Source: Algoriphagus zhangzhouensis
GTDB taxonomy: Bacteria > Bacteroidota > Bacteroidia > Cytophagales > Cyclobacteriaceae
NCBI RefSeq assembly: GCF_900148515.1
Contig: NZ_FRXN01000002.1
Coordinates: forward strand, 1 to 64,000
Length of the DNA stretch: 64,000 bases
Direction: 5' to 3'
A program made the position numbers and the translations under genes. The stretch's first letter is position 1. The number at the start of each line of letters is the position of its first letter. Positions 9,420-18,407 of this stretch are shown here, in pieces. Below the pieces are notes generated by a model. The model was not told the origin of the DNA and made no database searches. It was given only the letters and a program-made list of their open reading frames with translations.

Positions 9420-10682
9420 TCAATAACCATATTTATCCACCCATTTGGATTTCAAATACCTTCTCAGCTCGTTTTCACGGGCATTATCTCCAGGATCATA
9501 AAGTTTAAGTCCTTGGATCTCATCCGGTAGAAATTCCTGATTCACAAAATTCCCGGGGAAATCATGAGAGTATTTGTAAGCTTTTCCATAATTCAAATCC
9601 TTCATCAATTTCGTTGGAGCATTTCTCAGGTGAAGAGGAACAGATAAATCTCCAGTCTCTCGAACCAAAGCTTGAGCTTTCCCAATCGCCATATAAGCTG
9701 CATTACTTTTCGGAGAGCTCGCCAAATAGGTCACACATTGTGAAAGAATAATTCTCGATTCTGGATAGCCGATCATCTTAACTGCCTCAAAACAGTTAGT
9801 AGCCAACAATAATGCATTTGGGTTGGCATTTCCGATATCCTCAGAAGCTAAAATCACCAACCTTCTAGCTATAAACTTCACGTCCTCTCCTCCTTCGATC
9901 ATTCTTGCCAGCCAATAAACTGCGGCATTTGGATCGGATCCACGAATGGATTTGATGAAAGCAGAAATGATATCGTAATGCTGTTCACCAGATTTATCAT
10001 AAAGAGCCACTTTTTGCTGTGCAATTTGCATGACCTTTTCATCGGTAATCACACAGGGATTTTCATTGATCCCATCAATTACGATCTCCAGCAAATTCAA
10101 AAGCTTTCTCCCGTCCCCACCTGAAATTCTCAGCAAGGCATCGCTTTCTTTCAGTTCAACCTGAATTTTCTTCAAATCCACGTCCTTTTCCAAAGCTTGC
10201 TGAATCATAGCTTCCAATTCCGGTTTACCCAATGAATTCAGCGTAAAAACCTGACATCTTGAAAGCAATGCAGCATTAACTTCAAAAGATGGATTTTCAG
10301 TTGTAGCACCGATCAATCGGATAATACCTTTCTCTACAGCTCCTAGCAAAGCATCCTGCTGAGATTTATTGAAGCGATGGATTTCATCAATAAAAAGAAC
10401 CACTCCCTGCTGGAATCGGGCTTTTTCAATTACCTCACGGATATCCTTCACCCCAGAGCTGATTGCACTCAGGGTATAAAAAGGAGCCTTAATTTCGTTG
10501 GCAATAATATTGGCAATAGTAGTTTTACCCACTCCTGGAGGTCCCCACAATATCAAGGAAGGGACATTTCCAGATTTGATAGCTTTAAAAAGAAATGAGT
10601 TAGGTGAGGACAAATGATCCTGCCCAATAAGATCTTCTAATCGAGTGGGACGCATTCGTTCTGCCAGTGGAGTTGAGTTCAT
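9420..10682 (-). CDS. rarA: replication-associated recombination protein A (AAA ATPase)
   Basis: A 420-residue MgsA/RarA/WRNIP1-family clamp-loader-like ATPase. Visible are PLAERMRPTRLEDLIGQDHL at the N-terminus, Walker A GPPGVGKTT (about 47-55), Walker B LFIDEIHRFNKSQQDALL, sensor I GATTENPSFEVN and the C-terminal tetramerisation region with RGSDPNAAVYWLARM. It acts at stalled replication forks. Length is normal. It lies 44 nt downstream of the threonine aldolase gene and may be co-transcribed with it. Confidence 0.96.
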   Translation of the reverse strand: MNSTPLAERMRPTRLEDLIGQDHLSSPNSFLFKAIKSGNVPSLILWGPPGVGKTTIANIIANEIKAPFYTLSAISSGVKDIREVIEKARFQQGVVLFIDEIHRFNKSQQDALLGAVEKGIIRLIGATTENPSFEVNAALLSRCQVFTLNSLGKPELEAMIQQALEKDVDLKKIQVELKESDALLRISGGDGRKLLNLLEIVIDGINENPCVITDEKVMQIAQQKVALYDKSGEQHYDIISAFIKSIRGSDPNAAVYWLARMIEGGEDVKFIARRLVILASEDIGNANPNALLLATNCFEAVKMIGYPESRIILSQCVTYLASSPKSNAAYMAIGKAQALVRETGDLSVPLHLRNAPTKLMKDLNYGKAYKYSHDFPGNFVNQEFLPDEIQGLKLYDPGDNARENELRRYLKSKWVDKYGY

Positions 10683-10726
10683 CTATGAATACTCTTATTC
10701 AATGGAAATTAATTGAGATTTGCCTC

Positions 10727-11743
10727 TTAGAAGATACCCTTGATTCTCTTTTCAAACTCAATCAAATGCTCATCTGTGAAATCTAAATGAGTGACAAAGC
10801 GAACCAAATCCTTCCCAAATTTGACTGATTTGATATTTTGGTCTGCCAATTTACCCATAAATACTTCCGGACTCAATCCATCCAATCGGGCTATGACAAT
10901 ATTTGTCGTAACAGGGAAGATTTCTGAAACTACCGGTAGTTTCGATAGAATGGTTCCCAAAGTTCTAGCTCTGGTATGATCTTCTTTCAATCGATCTACG
11001 TGATGATTCAAGGCATAGATTCCTGCTGCCGCCAAAAATCCAGCTTGTCGCATACCTCCGCCAAATACCTTCCTGACCTTTCTGGCTTTTTTGATAGCAG
11101 TTTTAGATCCTAAAAGAACTGATCCAACTGGACAGCCTAAGCCTTTGCTCAAACAAATAGAAATTGTATCAAACTCAGCTCCCCAATCCGCAGGACTTTC
11201 TCCAGTCTCAACTAGCGCATTGAAAAGTCTCGCCCCATCCAAATGGAAATTGATTCCATTTTCTTGACAAAGAGCTTGAATCGGTTTGATCTCATCCAAG
11301 GTATAAATGCTACCTCCACCTTTGTTCATTGTATTTTCCAGAGAAACCAAGGTAGTCTCAGGTGCATGTACATCATCAGGATTAATTACATCAGCTACTT
11401 GAGCCGCAGTGATTTTCCCCAATTTTCCAGGCAAAAGCTTCACCGAAGCCAGTGAATTGGCCATAATCCCCCCTCCTTCATAGAGATAAATATGAGAATG
11501 TTCATGACAGACCACTTCCGTCTGAATACCGGTATGAAGACGAATTGCAATCTGATTGGTCATAGTTCCGGAAGGGCAATAAATAGCAGCATCCATACCG
11601 AACATCTTAGCAATTTTCTCCTCCAAAGCATTGACGGTCGGATCTTCGCCAAATACGTCATCTCCAATCGGAGCTGAAAACATTGCCTCTTTCATCCCCG
11701 GAGTTGGCCGGGTCACAGTATCACTTCTTAAATCAATCAACAT
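10727..11743 (-). CDS. ltaE: low-specificity L-threonine aldolase
   Basis: A 338-residue fold-type I PLP enzyme that splits L-threonine or L-allo-threonine into glycine and acetaldehyde. Family marks are LIDLRSDTVTRPTPGM at the N-terminus, GDDVFGEDPTVNALE, FHLDGARLFNALV with the PLP-pyridine Asp, and the Schiff-base Lys200 in ICLSKGLGCPVGS. Cytoplasmic, typical length. Its start overlaps the end of the upstream GDPD gene by 11 nt. The precise stereospecificity cannot be read from the sequence. Confidence 0.93.
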   Translation of the reverse strand: MLIDLRSDTVTRPTPGMKEAMFSAPIGDDVFGEDPTVNALEEKIAKMFGMDAAIYCPSGTMTNQIAIRLHTGIQTEVVCHEHSHIYLYEGGGIMANSLASVKLLPGKLGKITAAQVADVINPDDVHAPETTLVSLENTMNKGGGSIYTLDEIKPIQALCQENGINFHLDGARLFNALVETGESPADWGAEFDTISICLSKGLGCPVGSVLLGSKTAIKKARKVRKVFGGGMRQAGFLAAAGIYALNHHVDRLKEDHTRARTLGTILSKLPVVSEIFPVTTNIVIARLDGLSPEVFMGKLADQNIKSVKFGKDLVRFVTHLDFTDEHLIEFEKRIKGIF

Positions 11744-12677
11744 GGGTAAAATAGGGTGATTTTGAACTATTAGATGGACTTAAACTTTTTAAAACTTTTG
11801 CAGCTTCTATAGGTCTATCGGTGGCTAGGATATCAGCTCCTTTCTGAACAAATGAAGCATAAATTTCATCTCCCCTTCGCTCGGCCATTTTATCCAAGTT
11901 ACCCAAGACTCCAAGAATTGTAAAAGCTCCTTTTTCATGGATGGCTTTATTAAACTCTGGCTTTCTCTCAGCAATTCCGGTAAAAGCTATCACTCTAGTC
12001 CAGGGAATTCCAGTTTCTTCAAATCTTCGAATCTCTTCTTCATTTCGGATAGTCACAGATAGCATCAGCTCAGGAGCCAAATAATGAAGTTTTTTTGCCG
12101 CAGGAAATGTGTAAGAAATCAAAGCTGCATAAGACTCCGATTCAGTTTCCCGAACTGCATCAACAACCATTTCAAAAGGAACTGACTTTTTGATATCTAC
12201 TGTCAAAAGAGCTTTCCCCTTACTCCAGTTCAAAGCTTCTTCCAAAGTCGGAACTTTGAAGCTTGTCTTTTTCCCATCATTATCTTCCAAGAAAAGCCCT
12301 TGAATATATTCATAGGTCACATTCTCAACTTTGCCTGTCCCGGTTGTCGTTCGGTCCAATTCATCATCATGCATCAAGACCAAAACAGAATCTTTGGTCA
12401 TAGCCACATCCAACTCGATAATAGCCGGAGTGTATTTCAGCACATTTTCAAAGGTCTCAATAGCATTTTCTGGGAAACCAGGATAGGGCCCTCCACGATG
12501 AGCAGAAACCATCGGGATTCGATCTGAAGTCCAGGTATAAAATTGTCTAGTTTCATCCAGATTGATTAATCGGATATAATGATTTCCCTCGGCTGAAACT
12601 GAAGCACTTTCTCCAGATTTGCTTTGGCAGCCAAAGACTAGTAAAAGGGAAAGAATCCCTCCATATATTTTATTCAT
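11733..12677 (-). CDS. glycerophosphodiester phosphodiesterase family lipoprotein
   Basis: A 314-residue protein with a lipoprotein signal (SLLLVFGCQS, lipidated Cys17) and a GDPD TIM-barrel domain: SAHRGGPYPGFPENAIETFE contains the catalytic His-Arg and the Glu-Asn pair, followed by ELDVAMTKDSVLVLMHDDEL with the metal ligands and second catalytic His. Such enzymes hydrolyse glycerophosphodiesters to glycerol 3-phosphate and an alcohol, here at the cell envelope. It overlaps the DUF2721 gene upstream by 8 nt and the aldolase gene downstream by 11 nt. Confidence 0.92.
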   Translation of the reverse strand: MNKIYGGILSLLLVFGCQSKSGESASVSAEGNHYIRLINLDETRQFYTWTSDRIPMVSAHRGGPYPGFPENAIETFENVLKYTPAIIELDVAMTKDSVLVLMHDDELDRTTTGTGKVENVTYEYIQGLFLEDNDGKKTSFKVPTLEEALNWSKGKALLTVDIKKSVPFEMVVDAVRETESESYAALISYTFPAAKKLHYLAPELMLSVTIRNEEEIRRFEETGIPWTRVIAFTGIAERKPEFNKAIHEKGAFTILGVLGNLDKMAERRGDEIYASFVQKGADILATDRPIEAAKVLKSLSPSNSSKSPYFTHVD

Positions 12678-13125
12678 TCTTTTTATTCTCTTTTTTGAAA
12701 AGGAAATCCAGACTTCCCGATCTTTTTTCGAAAATCTCCTCCATATCAGCCAATTCCAGATTCAAGGCTTTGGTAGAAATCTGAATTTCTATCAAAGACA
12801 AACCCAAAGCAATCAGCAAAGAAGCCATACTTCCCACAAAGACCCAATTGGCAGCGGATGTAAATCCGTGAAACAACAAATACATACAAACAACACATAA
12901 TAAGAAGCTAAATACTCCGAAAAGCTGCATGTTTTTGATCAATGAAAGTCGCTTACGGAGATTATGGATCTGCTCGACAATCATTTCCTCATCCGGGTTT
13001 TCATTGAATTTGGTATGCAAACCCCGAATCAAACTGGCGATTGCCAAAAAGCGATTGGTGAATGCCAACATCAATAAGGTGATGGCAGAAAAAAGCAAGG
13101 CTGGGGTTGAAAGTTGGAGTTCCAT
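12670..13125 (-). CDS. DUF2721 family membrane protein
   Basis: A 151-residue protein with an N-terminal membrane helix (ALLFSAITLLMLAFTNRFLA), a charged middle part (about 38-62), two more membrane helices (about 65-86 and 91-112) and a C-terminal cytoplasmic tail. This pattern matches DUF2721, a small membrane-protein family without a known role. It is the first gene of the DUF2721-GDPD-aldolase group, which is tightly overlapped. Confidence 0.8.
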   Translation of the reverse strand: MELQLSTPALLFSAITLLMLAFTNRFLAIASLIRGLHTKFNENPDEEMIVEQIHNLRKRLSLIKNMQLFGVFSFLLCVVCMYLLFHGFTSAANWVFVGSMASLLIALGLSLIEIQISTKALNLELADMEEIFEKRSGSLDFLFKKENKKNE

Positions 13126-13182
13126 TCTGTTGAATTGGTTAAACTTGGTTTGAGCTCTTCTAAGTTCAGAAAAATCACGAAA

Positions 13183-13208
13183 AAAGCCCGCTTTTTAAAA
13201 CGGGCTTT
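13183..13208 (-). terminator. lpdA terminator
   Basis: AAAGCCCG and CGGGCTTT form an 8-bp stem just past the lpdA stop, followed on the minus strand by a T run. It isolates lpdA from the DUF2721 operon that continues in the same direction. Confidence 0.75.
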
Positions 13209-13232
13209 CAAATTGTATCTAATGAAGGTCTA

Positions 13233-14630
13233 TTACAAGTGGATCACCTCATCATATGCAGCAGCCGCAGCTTCCATCACCGCTTCTGACATGGTTGGGT
13301 GAGGATGAACAGTTTTGATCAATTCATGACCAGTAGTCTCCAATTTACGAACAGCAACGATCTCAGCGATCATTTCAGTTACATTGGCACCGATCATATG
13401 AGCACCCAAAAGCTCTCCGTATTTCTTATCGAATACCAATTTCACGAAACCGTCTTTTGCGCCAGCTGCAGAGGCTTTACCTGATGCTGAGAATGGGAAC
13501 TTACCGATTCTCAACTCATAGCCAGCTTCTTTTGCTTTTGCCTCAGTCATACCCACAGAAGCGATCTCTGGAGAACAGTAAGTACATCCTGGGATGTTGC
13601 CATAATCCAAAGGCTCTGGAGTATGACCTGCGATTTTTTCAACGCAAATAATTCCTTCAGCAGAAGCTACGTGTGCCAATGCTGGACCAGGAATTACATC
13701 ACCAATTGCATAGTAACCTGGCATATTGGTTTTGTAGTATTCGTCTACTTTGATTTTTCCTTTGTCTACCAAAATTCCAACATCTTCCAAGCCGATGTTT
13801 TCCAAATTAGAAACAACACCTGCAGCAGAAAGAACTACATCACATTCTAAAGTTTCTTCACCTTTAGCAGTTTTCACAGTCACTTTGCAACCAGTACCTT
13901 TGGTATCTACCCCAGTAACTTCAGAAGAAGTCATGATGGTCATACCTGCTTTCTTGTAGATTTTTTCCAAAGTCTTAGAAACCTCTGCATCTTCTACAGG
14001 AACGATTCTATCCATGAATTCCACGATAGTTACTTCAGTTCCGATGGAGTTATAGAAATATGCGAATTCTACTCCGATAGCACCAGAACCTACAACCACC
14101 ATTTTCTTAGGCTGCTTAGCCAAAGTCATTGCTTCACGGTATCCAATGATTTTCTTACCATCCATTTTCATAGAAGGCAATTCTCTAGATCTCGCACCTG
14201 TTGCAATGATGATATTGTCAGCGGAATAAACAGTTTTGTTACCGTCTTTATCTGCTACTTCTACCTTTTTGCCAGGCTGAACTTTACCCCAACCAGCGAT
14301 GATCTCAATTTTGTTTTTCTTCATCAAGAAGTTAACACCTTTGGACATGCCATCAGCAACTCCTCGACTTCTTTTGACCATTCCATCAAAATCAGCTTTG
14401 GCATCTTTTACAGTGATTCCGTAATCCGCAGAGTGATTGATGTATTCGAATACCTGAGCACTTTTCAACAAAGCTTTGGTAGGAATACAGCCCCAGTTAA
14501 GACAGATACCTCCCAATTCAGCTGCTTCAACGATAGCAGTTTTCAAGCCCAATTGAGATGCACGGATAGCAGCTACATAGCCACCTGGTCCGCTTCCCAT
14601 TACGATTAGGTCAAATTTGGTAGAAGACAT
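13233..14630 (-). CDS. lpdA: dihydrolipoyl dehydrogenase
   Basis: A 465-residue flavoprotein disulfide reductase, the E3 subunit of 2-oxoacid dehydrogenase or glycine-cleavage complexes. It shows the FAD-binding GSGPGGYVAA motif (12-21), the redox-active pair Cys43/Cys48 in GGICLNWGCIPTK, an NAD-binding VVVGSGAIGVEFA motif, the second FAD motif YYAIGDV and the C-terminal HPHPTMSE with the catalytic His and Glu of the dimer partner. Monocistronic with its own terminator; a -7-like TATTTTTG lies on the minus strand at 14673-14666. Confidence 0.96.
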   Translation of the reverse strand: MSSTKFDLIVMGSGPGGYVAAIRASQLGLKTAIVEAAELGGICLNWGCIPTKALLKSAQVFEYINHSADYGITVKDAKADFDGMVKRSRGVADGMSKGVNFLMKKNKIEIIAGWGKVQPGKKVEVADKDGNKTVYSADNIIIATGARSRELPSMKMDGKKIIGYREAMTLAKQPKKMVVVGSGAIGVEFAYFYNSIGTEVTIVEFMDRIVPVEDAEVSKTLEKIYKKAGMTIMTSSEVTGVDTKGTGCKVTVKTAKGEETLECDVVLSAAGVVSNLENIGLEDVGILVDKGKIKVDEYYKTNMPGYYAIGDVIPGPALAHVASAEGIICVEKIAGHTPEPLDYGNIPGCTYCSPEIASVGMTEAKAKEAGYELRIGKFPFSASGKASAAGAKDGFVKLVFDKKYGELLGAHMIGANVTEMIAEIVAVRKLETTGHELIKTVHPHPTMSEAVMEAAAAAYDEVIHL

Positions 14631-14923
14631 ATATTATTTCGGTTTTATAACGATTTGAAACTATGCAAAAATAGACCTTTTGGCTTCAGAAAAAAATTTG
14701 GAAAAAGCCCTCCAAATCATTCAAAACCTAGCTTTAATCAGCTCAAGCGAGAATTGACCAAATGAATTTTGGACAGAAATCAATTGACTTGCAAAATATT
14801 CTATAATTTCACGCAAGACCAGATTTATCCATTGAAAATCCAGACATTTTGAAATGTAATTTCTACGGAAACGATTCTTCTGGCTTTTTTTCTAATTTTG
14901 GCAAAACAAAATTTTAATAATTC

Positions 14924-15670
14924 ATGGGTTTACTTTCAGGAAAAACCGCATTGATCACCGGAGCCTCTAAAGGAATCGGAAGAGCCATTGCTATCAAATA
15001 TGCTCAGGAAGGAGCAAATGTCGCTTTTACTTATTTGTCCTCTGTTGAAAAAGGACAAGCATTGGAATCTGAATTAGCTGAATTTGGCGTGAAAGCCAAA
15101 GGCTACCGCTCCGATGCATCTGATTTCAAAGCTGCTGAAGATTTGGTAAACAGTGTAGTGGCGGACTTTGGTGGGTTGGATATTTTGATCAACAATGCAG
15201 GAATCACCCGCGACAACTTGTTGATGAGAATGACTGAAGAGTCTTGGGATGAAATCATGAATGTAAATTTGAAGTCTTGCTTCAACACCGTAAAGGCAGC
15301 GACTCGTACCATGATGAAAGCCAAAGCCGGATCTATAATCAATATGACTTCAGTAGTCGGTGCCAAAGGTAATGCCGGACAAGCAAACTATGCAGCTTCT
15401 AAAGCAGGCATCATCGGTTTCTCCAAATCCGTTGCTTTGGAATTGGGATCCAGAAACATCCGTTGCAATGCCATCGCACCGGGCTTCATCGAAACTGAAA
15501 TGACTGAGGTTTTGGATGAGAAAACTGTGCAAGGATGGAGAGAAGCTATTCCAATGAAAAGAGGTGGAAAGCCTGAAGAAATCGCAGATGCATGTGTGTT
15601 CTTGGGGTCAGACATGAGTACCTATATCTCTGGTCAAGTGCTTCATGTCAATGGAGCGATGTATACTTAA
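14924..15670 (+). CDS. fabG: 3-oxoacyl-[acyl-carrier-protein] reductase
   Basis: A 248-residue short-chain dehydrogenase. It has the NADPH motif TGASKGIGRAIA (12-23), NNAG at 90-93, and the catalytic Ser143, Tyr156 and Lys160 in SVVGAKGN...YAASK; the NVNLKSCFN and PGFIETEMT segments are typical of FabG, which reduces 3-oxoacyl-ACP in fatty acid elongation. Initiates at ATG 14924, preceded by a -7 element TAATTTTG at 14893-14900. It stands alone and ends at the duplicated terminator region. Confidence 0.92.
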   Translation: MGLLSGKTALITGASKGIGRAIAIKYAQEGANVAFTYLSSVEKGQALESELAEFGVKAKGYRSDASDFKAAEDLVNSVVADFGGLDILINNAGITRDNLLMRMTEESWDEIMNVNLKSCFNTVKAATRTMMKAKAGSIINMTSVVGAKGNAGQANYAASKAGIIGFSKSVALELGSRNIRCNAIAPGFIETEMTEVLDEKTVQGWREAIPMKRGGKPEEIADACVFLGSDMSTYISGQVLHVNGAMYT

Positions 15671-15671
15671 T

Positions 15672-15840
15672 GATTTGAGATTTGAAATTGAAAATTTGAG
15701 ATTGGAACGGCTGGGGAAACTCAGTCGTTTTTTCGTATGGATCAAGGAAGCCTTTTCACATTTGGTATTCGCTAAAAATTAAAATGCCCGAAACCATTCG
15801 AGGCGATTTTAATTTACAACTTGTATTGGAATGTCAGATA
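15672..15840. repeat. tandem duplication, copy 1 (with fossil of receptor gene 3' end)
   Basis: About 169 bp that recurs directly next to itself at 15841-16010. The first 68 bases of the two copies are identical; the middle has drifted. Copy 1 holds the fabG terminator hairpin (15707-15728), an imperfect leftward terminator (15786-15804) and, at its end, a 27-bp remnant coding for the last eight residues and stop of the TonB receptor, differing from the real gene end by a single synonymous base (CAA for CAG, Gln). Confidence 0.9.
15707..15728 (+). terminator. fabG terminator
   Basis: ACGGCTG and CAGTCGT pair (one G-T) across an 8-nt loop, followed by TTTTTT. The same hairpin is repeated at 15875-15896 in copy 2 of the tandem duplication. 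Confidence 0.7.
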
Positions 15841-16010
15841 ATTTGAGATTTGAAATTGAAAATTTGAGATTGGAACGGCTGGGGAAACTCAGTCGTTTTT
15901 TCGTATGGGTCAAGGAGGCCTCTTTACTTTTGGTATTTGCTTAAAATTAAAATAGCCCCGAGATTATTCGAGGCTAATTGGATTTACAACTTGTACTGGA
16001 ATGTCAGATA
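15841..16010. repeat. tandem duplication, copy 2 (includes true end of TonB receptor gene)
   Basis: Second copy of the unit. It contains a second fabG-type hairpin (15875-15896), the intact leftward terminator of the receptor gene (15954-15975) and the real last codons of the receptor (stop at 15984-15986). Both copies end in the same ATGTCAGATA. Confidence 0.9.
15954..15975 (-). terminator. TonB receptor operon terminator
   Basis: AGCCTCGA and TCGGGGCT (minus strand, one G-U pair) form an 8-bp stem 9 nt past the stop codon, followed by ATTTTAATTTT. Confidence 0.7.
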
Positions 16011-18407
16011 AAATCCCCTACCGTCAGAAGGCAGTATCCCGGGGCCAGGATATCCTGTAGCACGGCGGGTAAAATAGGCAGCGTTTGCCAAATTGTTTAT
16101 GGACCCCTCCAGCTTAAACTTTGACCAGGAATAGCTGGTACTGAAGTCCAGCACTCCGTATGGCCTGATCACCCCGACCACCGCAGAGACACCTCCAGAA
16201 GTGGCATTGGTAGCATCGGTAAATTGCTCTGAAAGATAGGCATACTGCAAGGAAGACCTCCATTTTTTATACATCACCGCGGCTCCTGCTTTGAAATTGA
16301 TTGTGGGTACAAATTCAACTCTATTCCCTTTCACACCAACCACTTCGCTCTTTTTATACTGCGAATCAATCAAGGCTACATTGGAGAAAATGGACATATT
16401 CCAAAAATCACTTTTTGGCAAAATCAAATCAGTAAACTTCCACTCTCCATAAAACTCCAATCCCCGAATCAATGCCTGTCCAATATTGGTTCTTTTCCGA
16501 AGAACACGATTTGATTCATCATAAAATTGAACCTCCCCGATTCGGTTGTTATAGTTGAGCAGAAATAAACTCAAATCATAATTAAAATTCCCTGCTTTCT
16601 CAGACCTGATACCCATATCGATGGAATACCCTTTTTCATCTTCCAGATTTTGATCAATGACGGAGGAAGGATTGGAAATCCTCATATCACTGAAGGTGAT
16701 GGAGCGGTAGTTTTGTGAAGCATTTGCATAAGCTTCCCATTTGGTATTTGGTTTGAAACTAAACCCTATGCCTCCGATAACGAATTGTCGGGAACTGACC
16801 CTGAATTCCTCTTGTCTGTCAAATTCAATGATATTTCCAGCAAGATCCCTGTACACGTTTCCATAATATCCGTCTGCAGTAGTCTTGATTTTTTCAAAGC
16901 GCAGTCCGGGCGTAATGGAAAATTTCTCATTGACATAGAGAATATTTTCAATAAATACGGACCCATTTCTATTCGGGAAACGGTAGTCATAAAATATGTT
17001 TTCTTCTCCTGCAATATATTCGAAATCCGCATCACTTCCTGTGCTGCCGAAGCCCTGCCTGCTGTGGTTGAATCCATGATAATAGCGAGTTCCTACCAAT
17101 CCAATAGACTGCATCCCTCCAATCTGGTAGCGATGTAAATAGCGGGCTTCAGCTCCCCAATTTTGAAACTCCCCCTTGATCAGATCACGTTCGCTCCCAT
17201 CATCAATGGTCGCTACCCTATTGGGACGGAAACCTACCGAATACCTTTTAGCATCCAGTCCAAAAAACCTCAAATTGACAGAATTGGAGACATCAAACTG
17301 ATGGTCTAAATGAAGTGCCCACAAATTCCAGTCTACATAAAACCAATTCCTTTCGCGGTTGCTTTGTCTTGGATTTTCATCAAACATGTCATCGGATAAG
17401 CCACCAGGTTGCTGGGCGAGGTAATTCATTTTCGTCACATCGATTCCAATTTTGGTCTTTTCCGAAATCTGATAGTTCAAATTCAGATAGGCATTGTGAT
17501 TTTCAAATTCGGAATTCGGTCGCCACCCATCTCCTCTTTTAAATTGATAAAAGGCATAATAGCTCAACTTGTCCACCGTGCCCGATCCGCTAAAGAAACC
17601 ATTATAAAAGCCAAAGGAGCCTCCAGTTTGGCGGGTTAGAAATTCGAATTTTTTATCCTCCACCGGTTGTTTCATCACAAAATTGATGAGACCTCCGAAT
17701 TGGGTTCCATATTGAAGAGAAGCTGCCCCTCTGACAATTTGAATCTTTCCAATTGCTTCCATGGGAGGCGTGTAATAGCTCTCCGGATAGCCCAAAGCAT
17801 CTGCGGAAATATCATATCCATTTTGTCGGGTATTGAAATTGGAGGTTCTATTGGGATCCAGCCCTCTTCCCCCGATACTCAGCTGGATTCCCGCACCGTC
17901 ATTTTCCCAAATATTTAATCCGGCAACTTTGGAATAAACCTGTCGGGCATTGTTGGTGGCCAGGTTTGCAGTCATATTTTCAGGAATAATAACCTCGGAC
18001 TTTTTACCCTCGTAGAGCCCCATATTTTCGATTCCCCGCATCCTAGCCAATCCAAAATCCACACCGGATTCTGTGATCACCGCCTCACCCAGCTCCTGCT
18101 CCTGAGTTTCCAGATAGATCGTAACAGATTCGTTTTTCCCATTCAGCTGAACTTCCAGATTTTTATACTTGTAAGATTCGCTTGTGAAATGAAGCGTGTA
18201 TGTGCCGTTTTTCAAATTTTCAAAAACAAACTCTCCTCTGGAATTGAGATCTACCAATTGAGCTCCCTCATTGAGATAGACGATACAATTCTGAACAGGC
18301 TTTTGTGATTCTTGAGAAAGCACCTTCCCGCTAATTTTGAATTGCGCCAATAAAGCCATGGGGACAAACAGCAAAGCCAATGTATTAAAGACCTTTAATC
18401 TCATCAT
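15984..18407 (-). CDS. TonB-dependent receptor with carboxypeptidase-regulatory domain (iron-type)
   Basis: An 807-residue outer-membrane receptor. After a signal peptide (TLALLFVPMALLAQF) comes a CarboxypepD_reg domain (about 23-105), a plug domain (about 120-250, with GGRGLDPNRTSN and KIQIVRGAASLQYGTQFGG) and a beta-barrel that ends in FYLTFQYKL, an aromatic-rich terminal strand. The barrel resembles FecA-type siderophore or ferric-citrate receptors, and the operon (DUF4856, imelysin, HTTM protein) supports an iron substrate, but the ligand is inference. The start overlaps the HTTM gene by 20-23 nt; Met2 is an equally good start. Confidence 0.92.
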   Translation of the reverse strand: MMRLKVFNTLALLFVPMALLAQFKISGKVLSQESQKPVQNCIVYLNEGAQLVDLNSRGEFVFENLKNGTYTLHFTSESYKYKNLEVQLNGKNESVTIYLETQEQELGEAVITESGVDFGLARMRGIENMGLYEGKKSEVIIPENMTANLATNNARQVYSKVAGLNIWENDGAGIQLSIGGRGLDPNRTSNFNTRQNGYDISADALGYPESYYTPPMEAIGKIQIVRGAASLQYGTQFGGLINFVMKQPVEDKKFEFLTRQTGGSFGFYNGFFSGSGTVDKLSYYAFYQFKRGDGWRPNSEFENHNAYLNLNYQISEKTKIGIDVTKMNYLAQQPGGLSDDMFDENPRQSNRERNWFYVDWNLWALHLDHQFDVSNSVNLRFFGLDAKRYSVGFRPNRVATIDDGSERDLIKGEFQNWGAEARYLHRYQIGGMQSIGLVGTRYYHGFNHSRQGFGSTGSDADFEYIAGEENIFYDYRFPNRNGSVFIENILYVNEKFSITPGLRFEKIKTTADGYYGNVYRDLAGNIIEFDRQEEFRVSSRQFVIGGIGFSFKPNTKWEAYANASQNYRSITFSDMRISNPSSVIDQNLEDEKGYSIDMGIRSEKAGNFNYDLSLFLLNYNNRIGEVQFYDESNRVLRKRTNIGQALIRGLEFYGEWKFTDLILPKSDFWNMSIFSNVALIDSQYKKSEVVGVKGNRVEFVPTINFKAGAAVMYKKWRSSLQYAYLSEQFTDATNATSGGVSAVVGVIRPYGVLDFSTSYSWSKFKLEGSINNLANAAYFTRRATGYPGPGILPSDGRGFYLTFQYKL

